In this document: positions 56,685-64,000 of the stretch, piece after piece
How the letters are laid out: the number at the start of each line of letters is the position of its first letter
Position numbering within the stretch: the first letter of the stretch is position 1
Source: Acidovorax temperans
Lineage (GTDB): Bacteria > Pseudomonadota > Gammaproteobacteria > Burkholderiales > Burkholderiaceae_C
DNA length: 64,000 nucleotides
Reading direction: 5' to 3'
Assembly (NCBI RefSeq): GCF_006716905.1
Contig: NZ_VFPV01000005.1
Coordinates: 106,500-170,499, forward strand
Made by a program: the position numbers and the translations under genes
Notes under the pieces: model-generated
What the model was told of the DNA's origin: nothing
What the model saw: only the letters and a program-made list of their open reading frames with translations
Database searches by the model: none

Positions 56685-57203
56685 ATGAAATTGAGATCGA
56701 TGGGAATCTGTGCGGTGCTGTGCTTTCCACTGCTGACACACGCGCAGGGCATGGCGCCCACTTTGCATCCCGAAACCTTTTGCCCTCTGGGTGCCAAGAT
56801 GGGCATGGCCACGGGGCAATTCAACAAGGTGGATTTTCCGGGGTGCTCCAGCCCACCTAAGGCGGTGACTGCAAACCGTGGCCGCTCTGGGCTGCAGAAC
56901 ACACTGGCCTTCTACTCAATGTCACAGCTAGACAAGGTGCAGCAGCTCGAATACCTGTCGCTGCTGCTCAACGTGAACAACCCTCAGGAGGCCAAGGGAG
57001 CGTACGCAGCACTTCTGCCAGCCGCAACGACGCTCTCCGTGCAGGTGCTCGGTGAGATACCCAAAGGTCTGGAGCAAGCCATCATGGCGGGGCAATCCAA
57101 GAACTGGAAATCACGGGGATGGCGTGCTGAACTGAAGCGCAAGGAGTTTTCGCCCGCGTCGAACGGGCACCAGCTGACTTACAGGCTTTACCCAGGCAAG
57201 TAA
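56685..57203 (+). CDS. Periplasmic protein of unknown function
   Basis: 172 residues from the ATG at 56685. A signal peptide is clear (MKLRSMGICAVLCFPLLTHA, cleavage near AQG). The mature part has two cysteines (ETFCPLG, FPGCSS) and helical segments (LDKVQQLEYLSLLLNVN). No family is recognised. Before the cassette inserted it lay about 40 bp behind kfrA, so the two may have been cotranscribed. IS630 copy 2 begins 6 bp after its stop. Confidence 0.75.
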   Translation: MKLRSMGICAVLCFPLLTHAQGMAPTLHPETFCPLGAKMGMATGQFNKVDFPGCSSPPKAVTANRGRSGLQNTLAFYSMSQLDKVQQLEYLSLLLNVNNPQEAKGAYAALLPAATTLSVQVLGEIPKGLEQAIMAGQSKNWKSRGWRAELKRKEFSPASNGHQLTYRLYPGK

Positions 57204-57209
57204 CAACTA

Positions 57210-58389
57210 GTGTGGTGTCTCAAAAGTAATCATCAAATAATGGTACTCGCTGCCCGCGCCACAGATGCCAAGATGGTGTCCGCACTTTTATGCCACACGA
57301 ACGGCTTGGGATCCTCGTTGTGACGATCAATGTATTCCCGTATGGATTGCTCCAGCTGAGCAACGCTGGTGTGGGCGCTGCGCTTGATCCACTGCTCGCT
57401 GATCTGGCTAAAGAAACGCTCGACCAGATTGAGCCAGGACGCTGAGGTGGGCGTGAAGTGAACGTGGTAGCGAGGATGGGCTGCTAGCCAGGCCCGCACT
57501 GCCTGCGTCTTGTGCGTGCCGTAGTTGTCCATGATCAGGTGGATGTCTTGTTCGCCAGGCACCGCTGCATCGATGGCTTTGAGGAACTGCAGGAATTCCA
57601 CACTGCGGTGACGGCGCTTGAGCTGTCCTATGACTTTGCCAGTGGCCACATCCAGCGCTGCAAACAGCGACGTTGTGCCATGGCGCTTGTAATCGTGCGT
57701 GCGCGTGCTGGGTTTGCCAAACGTCAGTGGTAACCCTGGTTGGGTGCGATCCAGAGCCTGGATCTGGCTCTTCTCGTCCACGCACAGCACCAATGCGCGA
57801 TCGGGTGGTGCCATATACAGCCCCACCACATCCCGTACCTTGTCCACGAAATGGGGATCCGTCGATAGCTTGAAGGTTTCTTGCAGGTGCGGCTTCAGCC
57901 CAAAGGCATGCCAGATGCGCTGCACCGTCGCGGGCGATACGCCAGCGTGCCGACTCATCTGGCGCACGCTCCAGTGCGTGGCGTTGTCAGGCTTGCTCTG
58001 GCGAACCTTGTCCACAATGAGCTGAACCTGCTCGTCGCCCACACTGCGCGGGCGGCCAGCGCGCGGGGCATCGGTCAAACCCGCCAGACGATACGCCCGG
58101 TAGCGCCGCCGCCACTTGGAGACAGTTTGCACCGTCGTGCCCAAGCGTTGGGCAATCATGGTGCCCGACTCCCCATCTGCGCAGCCCAGCACGATTCGCA
58201 TGCGCAGCTTCTCGTCCTCGGGCGCTATGCGTACGCGCAGTCGCGCATGCAGCTCTGCGCGCTCGGCATCGGTGATCTGCAGCTTCGTGGCGGGGCGTCC
58301 AGGGTGGGCCATCAGCGTAGTCTCCTATAAGGAAGCTGATTCGACCAACACCGGTCAAAATAGTTCTATCTATTTTTGAGACACCACAC
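57210..58389 (-). mobile_element. IS630-family element, copy 2 (1180 bp, inverted)
   Basis: The same 16-bp ends as copy 1, flanked by TA (57208-57209 and 58390-58391). Its orientation is opposite to copy 1 at 46165, and the 9.9 kb between them is therefore enclosed by inverted repeats. Confidence 0.95.
57233..58312 (-). CDS. IS630-family transposase, copy 2
   Basis: 359 residues, nearly identical to the protein at 46242 (Ile at position 28 and STII at the end). DDE residues are intact. Confidence 0.96.
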   Translation of the reverse strand: MAHPGRPATKLQITDAERAELHARLRVRIAPEDEKLRMRIVLGCADGESGTMIAQRLGTTVQTVSKWRRRYRAYRLAGLTDAPRAGRPRSVGDEQVQLIVDKVRQSKPDNATHWSVRQMSRHAGVSPATVQRIWHAFGLKPHLQETFKLSTDPHFVDKVRDVVGLYMAPPDRALVLCVDEKSQIQALDRTQPGLPLTFGKPSTRTHDYKRHGTTSLFAALDVATGKVIGQLKRRHRSVEFLQFLKAIDAAVPGEQDIHLIMDNYGTHKTQAVRAWLAAHPRYHVHFTPTSASWLNLVERFFSQISEQWIKRSAHTSVAQLEQSIREYIDRHNEDPKPFVWHKSADTILASVARAASTII

Positions 58390-59453
58390 TAGGCGCGCAG
58401 TAGCGGCCGAACCTCAGGTTCCACCGGCTCATCATCCTTGCGCTTGGTGGCTCCCGCCAGTTTCAGCCGTGGGCCCTCGGGCAAGTGCTCACGAAGGTGG
58501 AGCAAGCCTTTGGCGTTTTTCAGGCCCGCGCGCAATACCACCTCGTCCTGGTGAACGCCTTCGCGCAGCAGCCGCACCAGCAAGGTGTTGCGCACAATCT
58601 GTGGCCCCAGACGCAGTGGCGGTGCTTCACCAACAGAGGCGCAGGCCTTCAGCAAAAAGGCCCGCACCAAGTTCAAAAGCTGTTCGTCGGTCAGAACCTT
58701 GCCTGTTTTGCCGGAGAACAGGATCTCGCTGGCAGCGTGCGCTGGCGATGACGCCTTCACCCGCAGCCACTCCACGATGCCTTGGCGGGTGTGCTCAGAG
58801 ATCAGCAGTTCTCGCACGCGGGTGTAGCTTTCGCCATCCACCTTGATGGAGGCGTCCTGTTGGCCAGACTTGTCCACGAATGCTTGCACCAGCAGCCCGC
58901 GCAGCTCAGCCGGGGTGAGCCCCAGCTCGAACAGGACACGCAACAAAGCGCGGTTGCGCACCGCGATCTCACGCTGGGCGATTTCGGGGTCAATCGGCTC
59001 ATCCAGCATTTGGATGCAGCGATCCCACACGCGAGGCGAAAGAATCGCGCCCAGCGGGTTTTCAATCGGGGGCTTGTCCCTGTCGGCCACAGAGCTGACG
59101 GGATTTTCTGGGATGACGCCTTTATCAACGGCGTGGTCATAAACGCGCACCAGGACGCGCCAATAACGGCGCTTGGTGATTGCGCTGACTACTTCTCCAG
59201 TTTTTCTGCTGCGTATTCCAGATTGGATAAAGGTCACGACAAAAGGAGGCGTCACATCGGCCCAGTGAACAGGCGGTTCACTGCCCTGCCCTCGTTCGCC
59301 ATCCAGAAAACGCTTCCAAGTGCTCCAGATATACCGATACGCATCAGCGTCTTCTTCCGAAATGGGACGACGGTCAGAAACCGCGCAGTGGCGCAGCCAT
59401 TGCTCGAAAATTTCATCAGCGCTGAGGTTGGAAATACTGGTCATGGCGGGCAC
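58389..59453 (-). CDS. Tyrosine-recombinase-fold protein without catalytic residues
   Basis: 354 residues from the ATG at 59451-59453, or MTSISNLS three codons later. The core-binding and catalytic folds are recognisable (NRALLRVLFELGLTPAELRG; LGPQIVRNTLLVRLLREGVH). However, the first Arg is Thr (LTPAE), the HxxRH box reads QIVRN, the LGH box reads RAGL and the nucleophile Tyr is absent (LLHLREHL). It should bind DNA but not cut it. The stop codon (58389-58391) is made by the IS630 end, so the C-terminus is probably shortened. Confidence 0.7.
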   Translation of the reverse strand: MPAMTSISNLSADEIFEQWLRHCAVSDRRPISEEDADAYRYIWSTWKRFLDGERGQGSEPPVHWADVTPPFVVTFIQSGIRSRKTGEVVSAITKRRYWRVLVRVYDHAVDKGVIPENPVSSVADRDKPPIENPLGAILSPRVWDRCIQMLDEPIDPEIAQREIAVRNRALLRVLFELGLTPAELRGLLVQAFVDKSGQQDASIKVDGESYTRVRELLISEHTRQGIVEWLRVKASSPAHAASEILFSGKTGKVLTDEQLLNLVRAFLLKACASVGEAPPLRLGPQIVRNTLLVRLLREGVHQDEVVLRAGLKNAKGLLHLREHLPEGPRLKLAGATKRKDDEPVEPEVRPLLRA

Positions 59454-59880
59454 CTGTGAGACCAGATTTTAAGTTCTCCAGCTGCAAATATCAAATCACT
59501 ACCAAGAAAAACGAATTTCCGCAGTCATTGGTGTTATTTTTTGCATATAAAACAACACTCTAAGGCCTATGTGTGTACAGCCGACCTCCTTCCTGGTGAC
59601 ATTCTTGTTTTACCCTGAGGCGGGCGATATGTAATCCAAATTAAGGCACCAGTGAAAAATGCCGCAAAGGATGCCTAGCAGAAAGGCTTCGCAGTGTGTC
59701 CATAAGAGCGGCGGCACCATATTAACCTGTCTTGGTGTTTAGCCCCCATCGCATTGCATTGGTAAACCCTTGCCCTGACGCTGGTTTTAGGAAGGTAGTA
59801 CATGAATTTGGGTGGTGACAGTGTGGCTCTAATAATGGTCGCGATTATGTAATCCAATCCTAAACAAATAGCACAGGCGA
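59454..59880. other. Gap with no supported gene
   Basis: Relatively AT-rich. A minus-strand frame (59675-59947) has a hydrophobic stretch but overlaps a terminator and has no ribosome site. GATATGTAATCCAA and GATTATGTAATCCAA recur at about 59626 and 59843. Confidence 0.4.
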
Positions 59881-59920
59881 AAAAAAACCCCGGCCACCGC
59901 ATGAGCAGTGATCGGGGTTT
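59881..59920 (-). terminator. Rho-independent terminator
   Basis: On the minus strand AAACCCCG ... CGGGGTTTTTTT with an 8-bp stem, a 20-base loop and an unbroken T-run. It lies 46 bp after the stop at 59966 and shows that the remnant gene ending there was real. Confidence 0.85.
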
Positions 59921-59965
59921 CGGTGCGATTAATTCGCTAAAAGCCATGCAAGATGGCTTGGCCAG

Positions 59966-60110
59966 TTAAAACAATAGCGCTTGGTTCTCATAACGAACAG
60001 AGCACTTTGCTTTAACTTCCTCAGGGGTACGTTGACCAAATGCGCGGCAAGCCTCGTCCAAGTCAGTTAGCTGCGCAGCAGCTTGGAGGCGAAGCCGCCT
60101 GATTTGGGCG
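59966..60110 (-). pseudogene. 3' remnant of a gene of unknown family
   Basis: The last codons read AAAQLTDLDEACRAFGQRTP then EEVKAKCSVRYENQALLF and a TAA at 59966-59968. A strong terminator follows. The upstream part is lost at the IS200-type element. Confidence 0.55.
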
Positions 60111-60125
60111 GGGAAGGATAGCGCT

Positions 60126-60600
60126 GCCCGCGCAAGCGGGCATAGGCATTCAATGGGGTGTTTGCTGTTGCTCGATGTACCTGCGGATCACGTCAATGGG
60201 CGCACCACCACACGAGGATGCAAAGTAGGAAGGCGACCACAGCATATTCTTCCAGTACCTGTTGGCAATGTCCGGGCGCTCTTTGCGTAGCAGGCGGCTA
60301 GAGACGCCCTTGAGGCTGTTCACGAGATTGGACACGGCCACCTTCGGTGGGTAGTTCACCAGCAGATGAACATGATCGTCCTCGCCGTCCATCTCCACCA
60401 ACTCGGCCTCAAAGTCTTTGCACACGCTGGCGAAATGCAAGCGCAGCCTCTGGATCGCGTCAGCGTCAAAGACATGCCTGCGGTATTTGGTCACAAAGAC
60501 CAAATGAACGTGCATCATAAAAACGCAGTGCCCGTGCATCGCCACGCAATACCAGGCGCAATCCACCTGCGAATGTCCGCATTAACGGAGCACCCGGCGA
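60126..60600 (-). mobile_element. IS200/IS605-type element
   Basis: A single-gene element with TnpA only. A perfect hairpin GCCCGC-gcaa-GCGGGC at 60126-60141 follows the stop, as expected for the right end. The exact outer borders cannot be fixed by eye; 60600 is approximate. Confidence 0.75.
60150..60539 (-). CDS. tnpA: IS200/IS605 Y1 transposase
   Basis: About 129 residues from MHGHCVFMMHVHLVFVTKYR. The HUH pair is in DDHVHLLV and the catalytic tyrosine is in VIRRYIEQQ. It moves single-stranded DNA at hairpin ends. An in-frame start 27 bp upstream is possible. No tnpB is present. Confidence 0.92.
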   Translation of the reverse strand: MHGHCVFMMHVHLVFVTKYRRHVFDADAIQRLRLHFASVCKDFEAELVEMDGEDDHVHLLVNYPPKVAVSNLVNSLKGVSSRLLRKERPDIANRYWKNMLWSPSYFASSCGGAPIDVIRRYIEQQQTPH

Positions 60601-62231
60601 ATCTTGCGCCACAAGCCGGGATTCCGAGATCCCACCCAACAATTACCCCAGCAATTACCCCAGCGAGCAGCCAAACAAGCAACCCGCGCGCACTCACCCC
60701 GCCCTATTCCAGGGCAACCAGCCTGAATCACCGATCCGATCCAGCTGAAATCCTTCCCAACTCAGATCAAGGTAGCCAACCTCAATCCATCCGATATCCA
60801 GTTCCGTCTTTGGAATACTTTTAGTGAAGTCTCCCGGTGCAATGTGTGAAAAGAACGGAACACACAATGCAGCTCCCCCGCGTGGACGGTGAGGAACACA
60901 AGCAATCAACACCCGGTTTGATCCGTACATCATTGGTACGAAATCAACACGGTAAAAACTTGTGCCCAGTCACCCGCTATGGGTCACCAAGGTAAACGCA
61001 ACAAGGCGTCGTCCAAGGCAGGCAGTGCCGTAAGTGGCAAACTGAGTTCGATCATCGGTCGAACCTCTTCACTCTACTTTCTACGGAACCCAGGCGATGG
61101 GCGCCGCACGCGTTTCAATATCCGGCATCAGACATCCCGCTCTTCATCTGCTCACCTCAACTACACAGTGACCCATATCGGAATTTCTTCCTTGGAATTT
61201 CTTCCGGGTATGTGCACGAGGGCAAATGTGGCTTTGGAATGTCCAACACAACGAAGCAATCAAGCTTCCGGTATTGATCGGTACGTAGAGCTAGAACCTT
61301 TCCGAATAAACATCGGAGGGATTCACTACTTCAGTCAGTTGGAACTGACAGTGGCTGGGGAACTTCCCCAGCATCGAGACCCAGACGGGCCTTCTTTGGT
61401 TTGCTTCGACCATCCCGCTGTGCGCAGGATCTGAAGCTGGTTTGAACGCCGCGAGCGGCAACTTTGAAGGTTGGGCATGAAGCCCAGGAACAACCCGAGG
61501 GCCGTTGCGGGTGGATTCTGACATGAAAAGTATCAAAAGTCACTTTTTTGCAGGCTGATTTTTCTCCAAAAACCCGCCGAAAACCGTTTGGAATTCGTGT
61601 TTCGCCCCGAAACCCGCATGGGTGCTGGCTTGGCGCAATGGTTCTCCTTGGGTGAGAACGTTTTGTGCAGGGGCAAAAAAGGGGGGCGACCGGCCCTTGG
61701 TGATGGGTCTGAACGGGAGGACGCGTGGTGCTCTGGGTTGTGCTGGACCCTATCCGCGACCTCTTGGGCTTACGACGTGGGGGCCTGGATTGAGCCGAAG
61801 CCTGCGGCGATGGGCTGGTGGCAGGTCCGGCATCTGTTCATCGTGTGCGGCAGATTTTGTGATGCCGGCGAAGGCCGGGGCACATCCTTATTGGGTTGCC
61901 TGCCGCGACGCATCGCCGCCCAGTGGCCTTGAAGAGGCCAGTCAATGACATGCGTTCCAGCTGTCGTTGAGGGGCCGTGTCGCAAAGGGCCTGTGTCTGG
62001 CTTGCGACTGGCCTCTCATTGCCCGTTGCATCATGCGTGTGCAACCAGTTCGTTTGCTGCGTGGCAATGGGTGGCCTCGCATGCGCCAATCCCAGGCCAG
62101 TACGGCGATTAATGTCGCCCTTCTTTGCAATATTGATTGGGCATCCGACCGTATCAGTGCCTTGGGGAGATTCGTTTTTACCCACGAATCGGGGATGATT
62201 CTGCTCGTTCCCAAATCTTACTCATTCAGAT
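60601..62231. other. 1.6-kb region with weak coding evidence upstream of parM
   Basis: Several frames of 60-150 codons exist on both strands, but none has a known family and a clear ribosome site together. Inverted repeats TGGCCT-TGAAG-AGGCCA (61924-61940) and GATTCGT-N8-ACGAATC (62169-62190) lie ahead of parM. The parC centromere and promoter of the partition operon are expected here, but no iteron array was found by eye. Confidence 0.4.
60694..60973 (-). CDS. Possible short protein, unknown
   Basis: About 92 codons if the GTG at 60971-60973 is used (VTGHKFYRVDFVPMMYGSNR ... ELDIGWIEVGYLDLSWEGFQ). The composition looks protein-like, but there is no known family and no good ribosome site. 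It may be a fragment. Confidence 0.25.
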
Positions 62232-63299
62232 ATGGCCAATTCCATGTTTCAAATTCCCGTCGTAGCTCTCGATATTGGTTATTTCTCTGTCAAAGGTGCA
62301 TCTCGCCGCGAGAAAAACGACACGATCAAGGCATTCCAATTCCCCAGCCAGTGCTCGCATGTGACTGCGGTTCACAAAACATCTATTGGAATGGCCGCAC
62401 TTTCTGGCGCGAATGTCACAGTCAATGGTGCGGAGTATTTCGTAGGTCAAGACGTTGTGCTCCAAACCAGCGCCCGTCAAACCCGAGCCATCACAGAAAA
62501 TTACGCGGACTCGCCCGAATATAAGGCCCTCTTCTTGGGTGGCCTCTATTATTTTCTGCGCGATTATGCGAACGAGCTGCGCGGTAAGACCGAAGTGGAA
62601 ATTCGCCGCTTGGTTGCTGGTCTGCCGATGAACACGCTGGCAACACATGAGGCCAAGGTCAGGGAGTTATTTGAGGGCACGCATGTTGTACCTTCTCCCT
62701 TTGGTGAGGGTAATTTCAAGGTACATATCAAGTCAGTGAATGTTATTCCCCAGCCCCAAGGTGCCATGGTCAGTACGGGCGCAAGACAAAAAACCATGAA
62801 CCTGGATCGTTTCTTCGATCAGAATATGCTTGTTCTGGATATGGGCGGTGGCACATTCGACTGGTTCCTTGTGAACAAACGCAAGATTCTCCATAACCGT
62901 TCGGGAGCCTATCAAAAAGGCGTCTTGACCTGTGTAAACATGGTTTGCGACAGGATCAAGGCCGGCATCAAAGACGACCCCCTTGTGGTTGAACGTGTCG
63001 ATGAGGCGATCCGCGAAGGCTACGAAGAAATCACCCTGGGCGGCAAGAAATACCGCATGGACGACTATCTGCCGATTGCGGATGCCGTGCTGACAGAATG
63101 CCTGAACTCCATGCGCAATGCGGTGCTTTCCCTTGAAAGTATCGATCTGATTATTTTCACTGGCGGCGGCGGCAAGCGCTTGCATCATGTCGCCCAGAAA
63201 CTGATGCCGGATCTCGCCGGAATCATGACGTTGGATACCGATCCGGTTTTCTCAAACGTGCGGGGCTTTTACGTACTGGGCGAGGCAAGCAATGGATAA
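62232..63299 (+). CDS. parM: ParM/StbA-type actin-like partition ATPase
   Basis: 355 residues. Actin-fold motifs are visible: phosphate 1 (VVALDIGYFSVKGA near residue 10), phosphate 2 (LVLDMGGGTFDWFLV near 203) and the adenosine motif (IIFTGGGGKRLH near 310). Such proteins polymerise to push plasmid or ICE copies apart. It overlaps the next gene by 8 bp. The StbA/PRTRC-D group is the closest by memory. Confidence 0.88.
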   Translation: MANSMFQIPVVALDIGYFSVKGASRREKNDTIKAFQFPSQCSHVTAVHKTSIGMAALSGANVTVNGAEYFVGQDVVLQTSARQTRAITENYADSPEYKALFLGGLYYFLRDYANELRGKTEVEIRRLVAGLPMNTLATHEAKVRELFEGTHVVPSPFGEGNFKVHIKSVNVIPQPQGAMVSTGARQKTMNLDRFFDQNMLVLDMGGGTFDWFLVNKRKILHNRSGAYQKGVLTCVNMVCDRIKAGIKDDPLVVERVDEAIREGYEEITLGGKKYRMDDYLPIADAVLTECLNSMRNAVLSLESIDLIIFTGGGGKRLHHVAQKLMPDLAGIMTLDTDPVFSNVRGFYVLGEASNG

Positions 63300-63672
63300 C
63301 GACGCGACGAAGGTCGATGTCCGTTGTCGGTTTGCGTTGGAGAAACTGATCAGTCCCGATCTTTATGAGCTTTTCAGCCAAATACCCACCTCCCAGCATT
63401 CAAAGCTAATCCTGGTGATGCTGGAGCGGGCGTTGTGCTATGAAAAGCAGATGGGGTTGTTTCAAAATCGCCCGATCATCGGTGCCCAGCCTCTCGCCTC
63501 TCCAGTCGCCGTTCAATCATCCCCGCACGAGCACCGGCAAGAACCGGCGCCACCGAAGCCGCAAAAGGCCGTTCACAACGATCAGCCTCTTGATGGTTTG
63601 CCAGTTGGTGATGACAGCGGTGCCATCCGGCCTATTTCTGCATCTGCGCTCTCAGGGTTTGGGTTGAGCTAG
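63292..63672 (+). CDS. Partner protein of the ParM operon
   Basis: 126 residues. The first 60 are helical (FALEKLISPDLYELFSQIPT, KLILVMLERALCYEKQMG), and the rest is Pro/Gln-rich and probably unstructured. Its position and overlap with parM suit a ParR/StbB-type centromere-binding adaptor, but no ribbon-helix-helix is certain. Assignment by context. Confidence 0.6.
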   Translation: MDNDATKVDVRCRFALEKLISPDLYELFSQIPTSQHSKLILVMLERALCYEKQMGLFQNRPIIGAQPLASPVAVQSSPHEHRQEPAPPKPQKAVHNDQPLDGLPVGDDSGAIRPISASALSGFGLS

Positions 63673-63687
63673 GGACGATTGGGGGTG

Positions 63688-63716
63688 TTGACAAGACTGC
63701 GTTTGGTGTGAGAATG
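63688..63716 (+). promoter_or_regulatory. Possible promoter ahead of the last gene
   Basis: A perfect TTGACA at 63688-63693 with, 17 bases on, the poor -10 AGAATG (63711-63716). A strong ribosome site AAAGGAG follows at 63722-63728. Confidence 0.4.
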
Positions 63717-63734
63717 GATTTAAAGGAGATAAAT

Positions 63735-64000
63735 ATGAATGCCATGACGACTCGCACCATGTTCCGCGCAAATTATGTGGATCTGAATACCCGAAATGGC
63801 GAAGCTCGGGCAAATGTCTTTGCGGATATTACCCTGCCTGCCCTGGCCCCAGTTCTGCGCAATCCACTGTTACAGATGGTTTTCCTGCAATACATGACCA
63901 ATGAAATCTTCGCTATGAATCTCCGCGAGAAGCAGAACATTGATGGTTATGCGATGGCGATTGATCGTTTGCAAAAGCTCGGATATTACGGAAAACCTGT
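63735..64000 (+). CDS. Unknown protein, cut by the right window edge
   Basis: 88 codons are visible from the ATG at 63735 (MNAMTTRTMFRANYVDLNTR, ADITLPALAPVLRNPLLQMV). A strong ribosome site AAAGGAG precedes it. No family is recognised. It follows the partition operon and has its own possible promoter. Confidence 0.8.
   Translation, partial: MNAMTTRTMFRANYVDLNTRNGEARANVFADITLPALAPVLRNPLLQMVFLQYMTNEIFAMNLREKQNIDGYAMAIDRLQKLGYYGKP

Noticed and set aside
59675..59947. 90-codon minus-strand frame with a hydrophobic stretch
   Set aside because: It starts inside the region before a strong terminator that belongs to the gene ending at 59966 and lacks a ribosome site.
60979..61434. 151-codon plus-strand frame
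   Set aside because: Starts near a weak site, composition like random Ser/Arg-rich DNA, no family.

Overview
The window looks like genomic DNA of a beta-proteobacterium, most likely of the Comamonadaceae (Acidovorax, Alicycliphilus, Comamonas or Delftia type). The reasons are the high GC content, a Bug/TctC-type solute receptor gene, a fused indolepyruvate:ferredoxin oxidoreductase next to etfBA, a CRISPR repeat of the Neisseria-like type II-C kind, and repeated IS1071 copies. No database search was possible, so family names rest on motifs visible in the translations and on recall of known families.

Positions 1-17.4 kb are conserved, single-copy DNA. An aromatic or other ring-compound catabolic cluster holds an amidohydrolase (cut by the left edge), a GGDEF-EAL protein, a TctC-type receptor, an IclR regulator, a small Fe-S ferredoxin, a type I extradiol dioxygenase, two short-chain dehydrogenases (one without its catalytic residues), a LysR regulator, a 2-oxoacid:ferredoxin oxidoreductase and etfBA. 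A related AT-rich motif lies in four of its promoter regions. An Aer-like chemoreceptor follows.

At 17.5-18.15 kb there is a CRISPR array of ten 36-bp repeats and nine 30-bp spacers. No cas gene is present. The array stops where an IS1071 end begins, apparently inside an eleventh repeat.

From 18.2 to 35.6 kb the DNA is a mosaic. Three truncated IS1071 copies flank or interrupt a truncated IS5-like element, a 7.4-kb Tn3-family transposon (tnpR-tnpA, HigBA-like toxin-antitoxin, DUF4010 membrane protein, small lipoprotein, metal-ATPase and IS66 scraps), a methyltransferase gene, and a piece of plasmid backbone (truncated repA, vapBC-type stability genes).

From 35.65 to 45.3 kb lies a Tn5053/Tn402-family mercury-resistance transposon (tniABQR plus merRTPCADE and an EAL protein). 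At its right end it sits in a plasmid parA-type resolvase gene, the usual target of this transposon family.

From 45.3 to 64 kb is plasmid- or ICE-like backbone: a VbhA-like antitoxin, an umuD gene without umuC, an overlapping three-gene tyrosine-recombinase operon, a HipA remnant, a kfrA-like gene, a periplasmic protein, a recombinase-fold protein lacking its catalytic residues, and a ParM-type partition operon at the right edge. It is cut by two inverted, nearly identical IS630 copies, IS5-like elements and an IS200-type element. The most notable object is a 1365-bp unit carrying prlF-yhaV between perfect 36-bp inverted repeats, with a 5-bp target duplication exactly at the kfrA stop codon. 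It appears to be a non-autonomous transposable toxin-antitoxin cassette.
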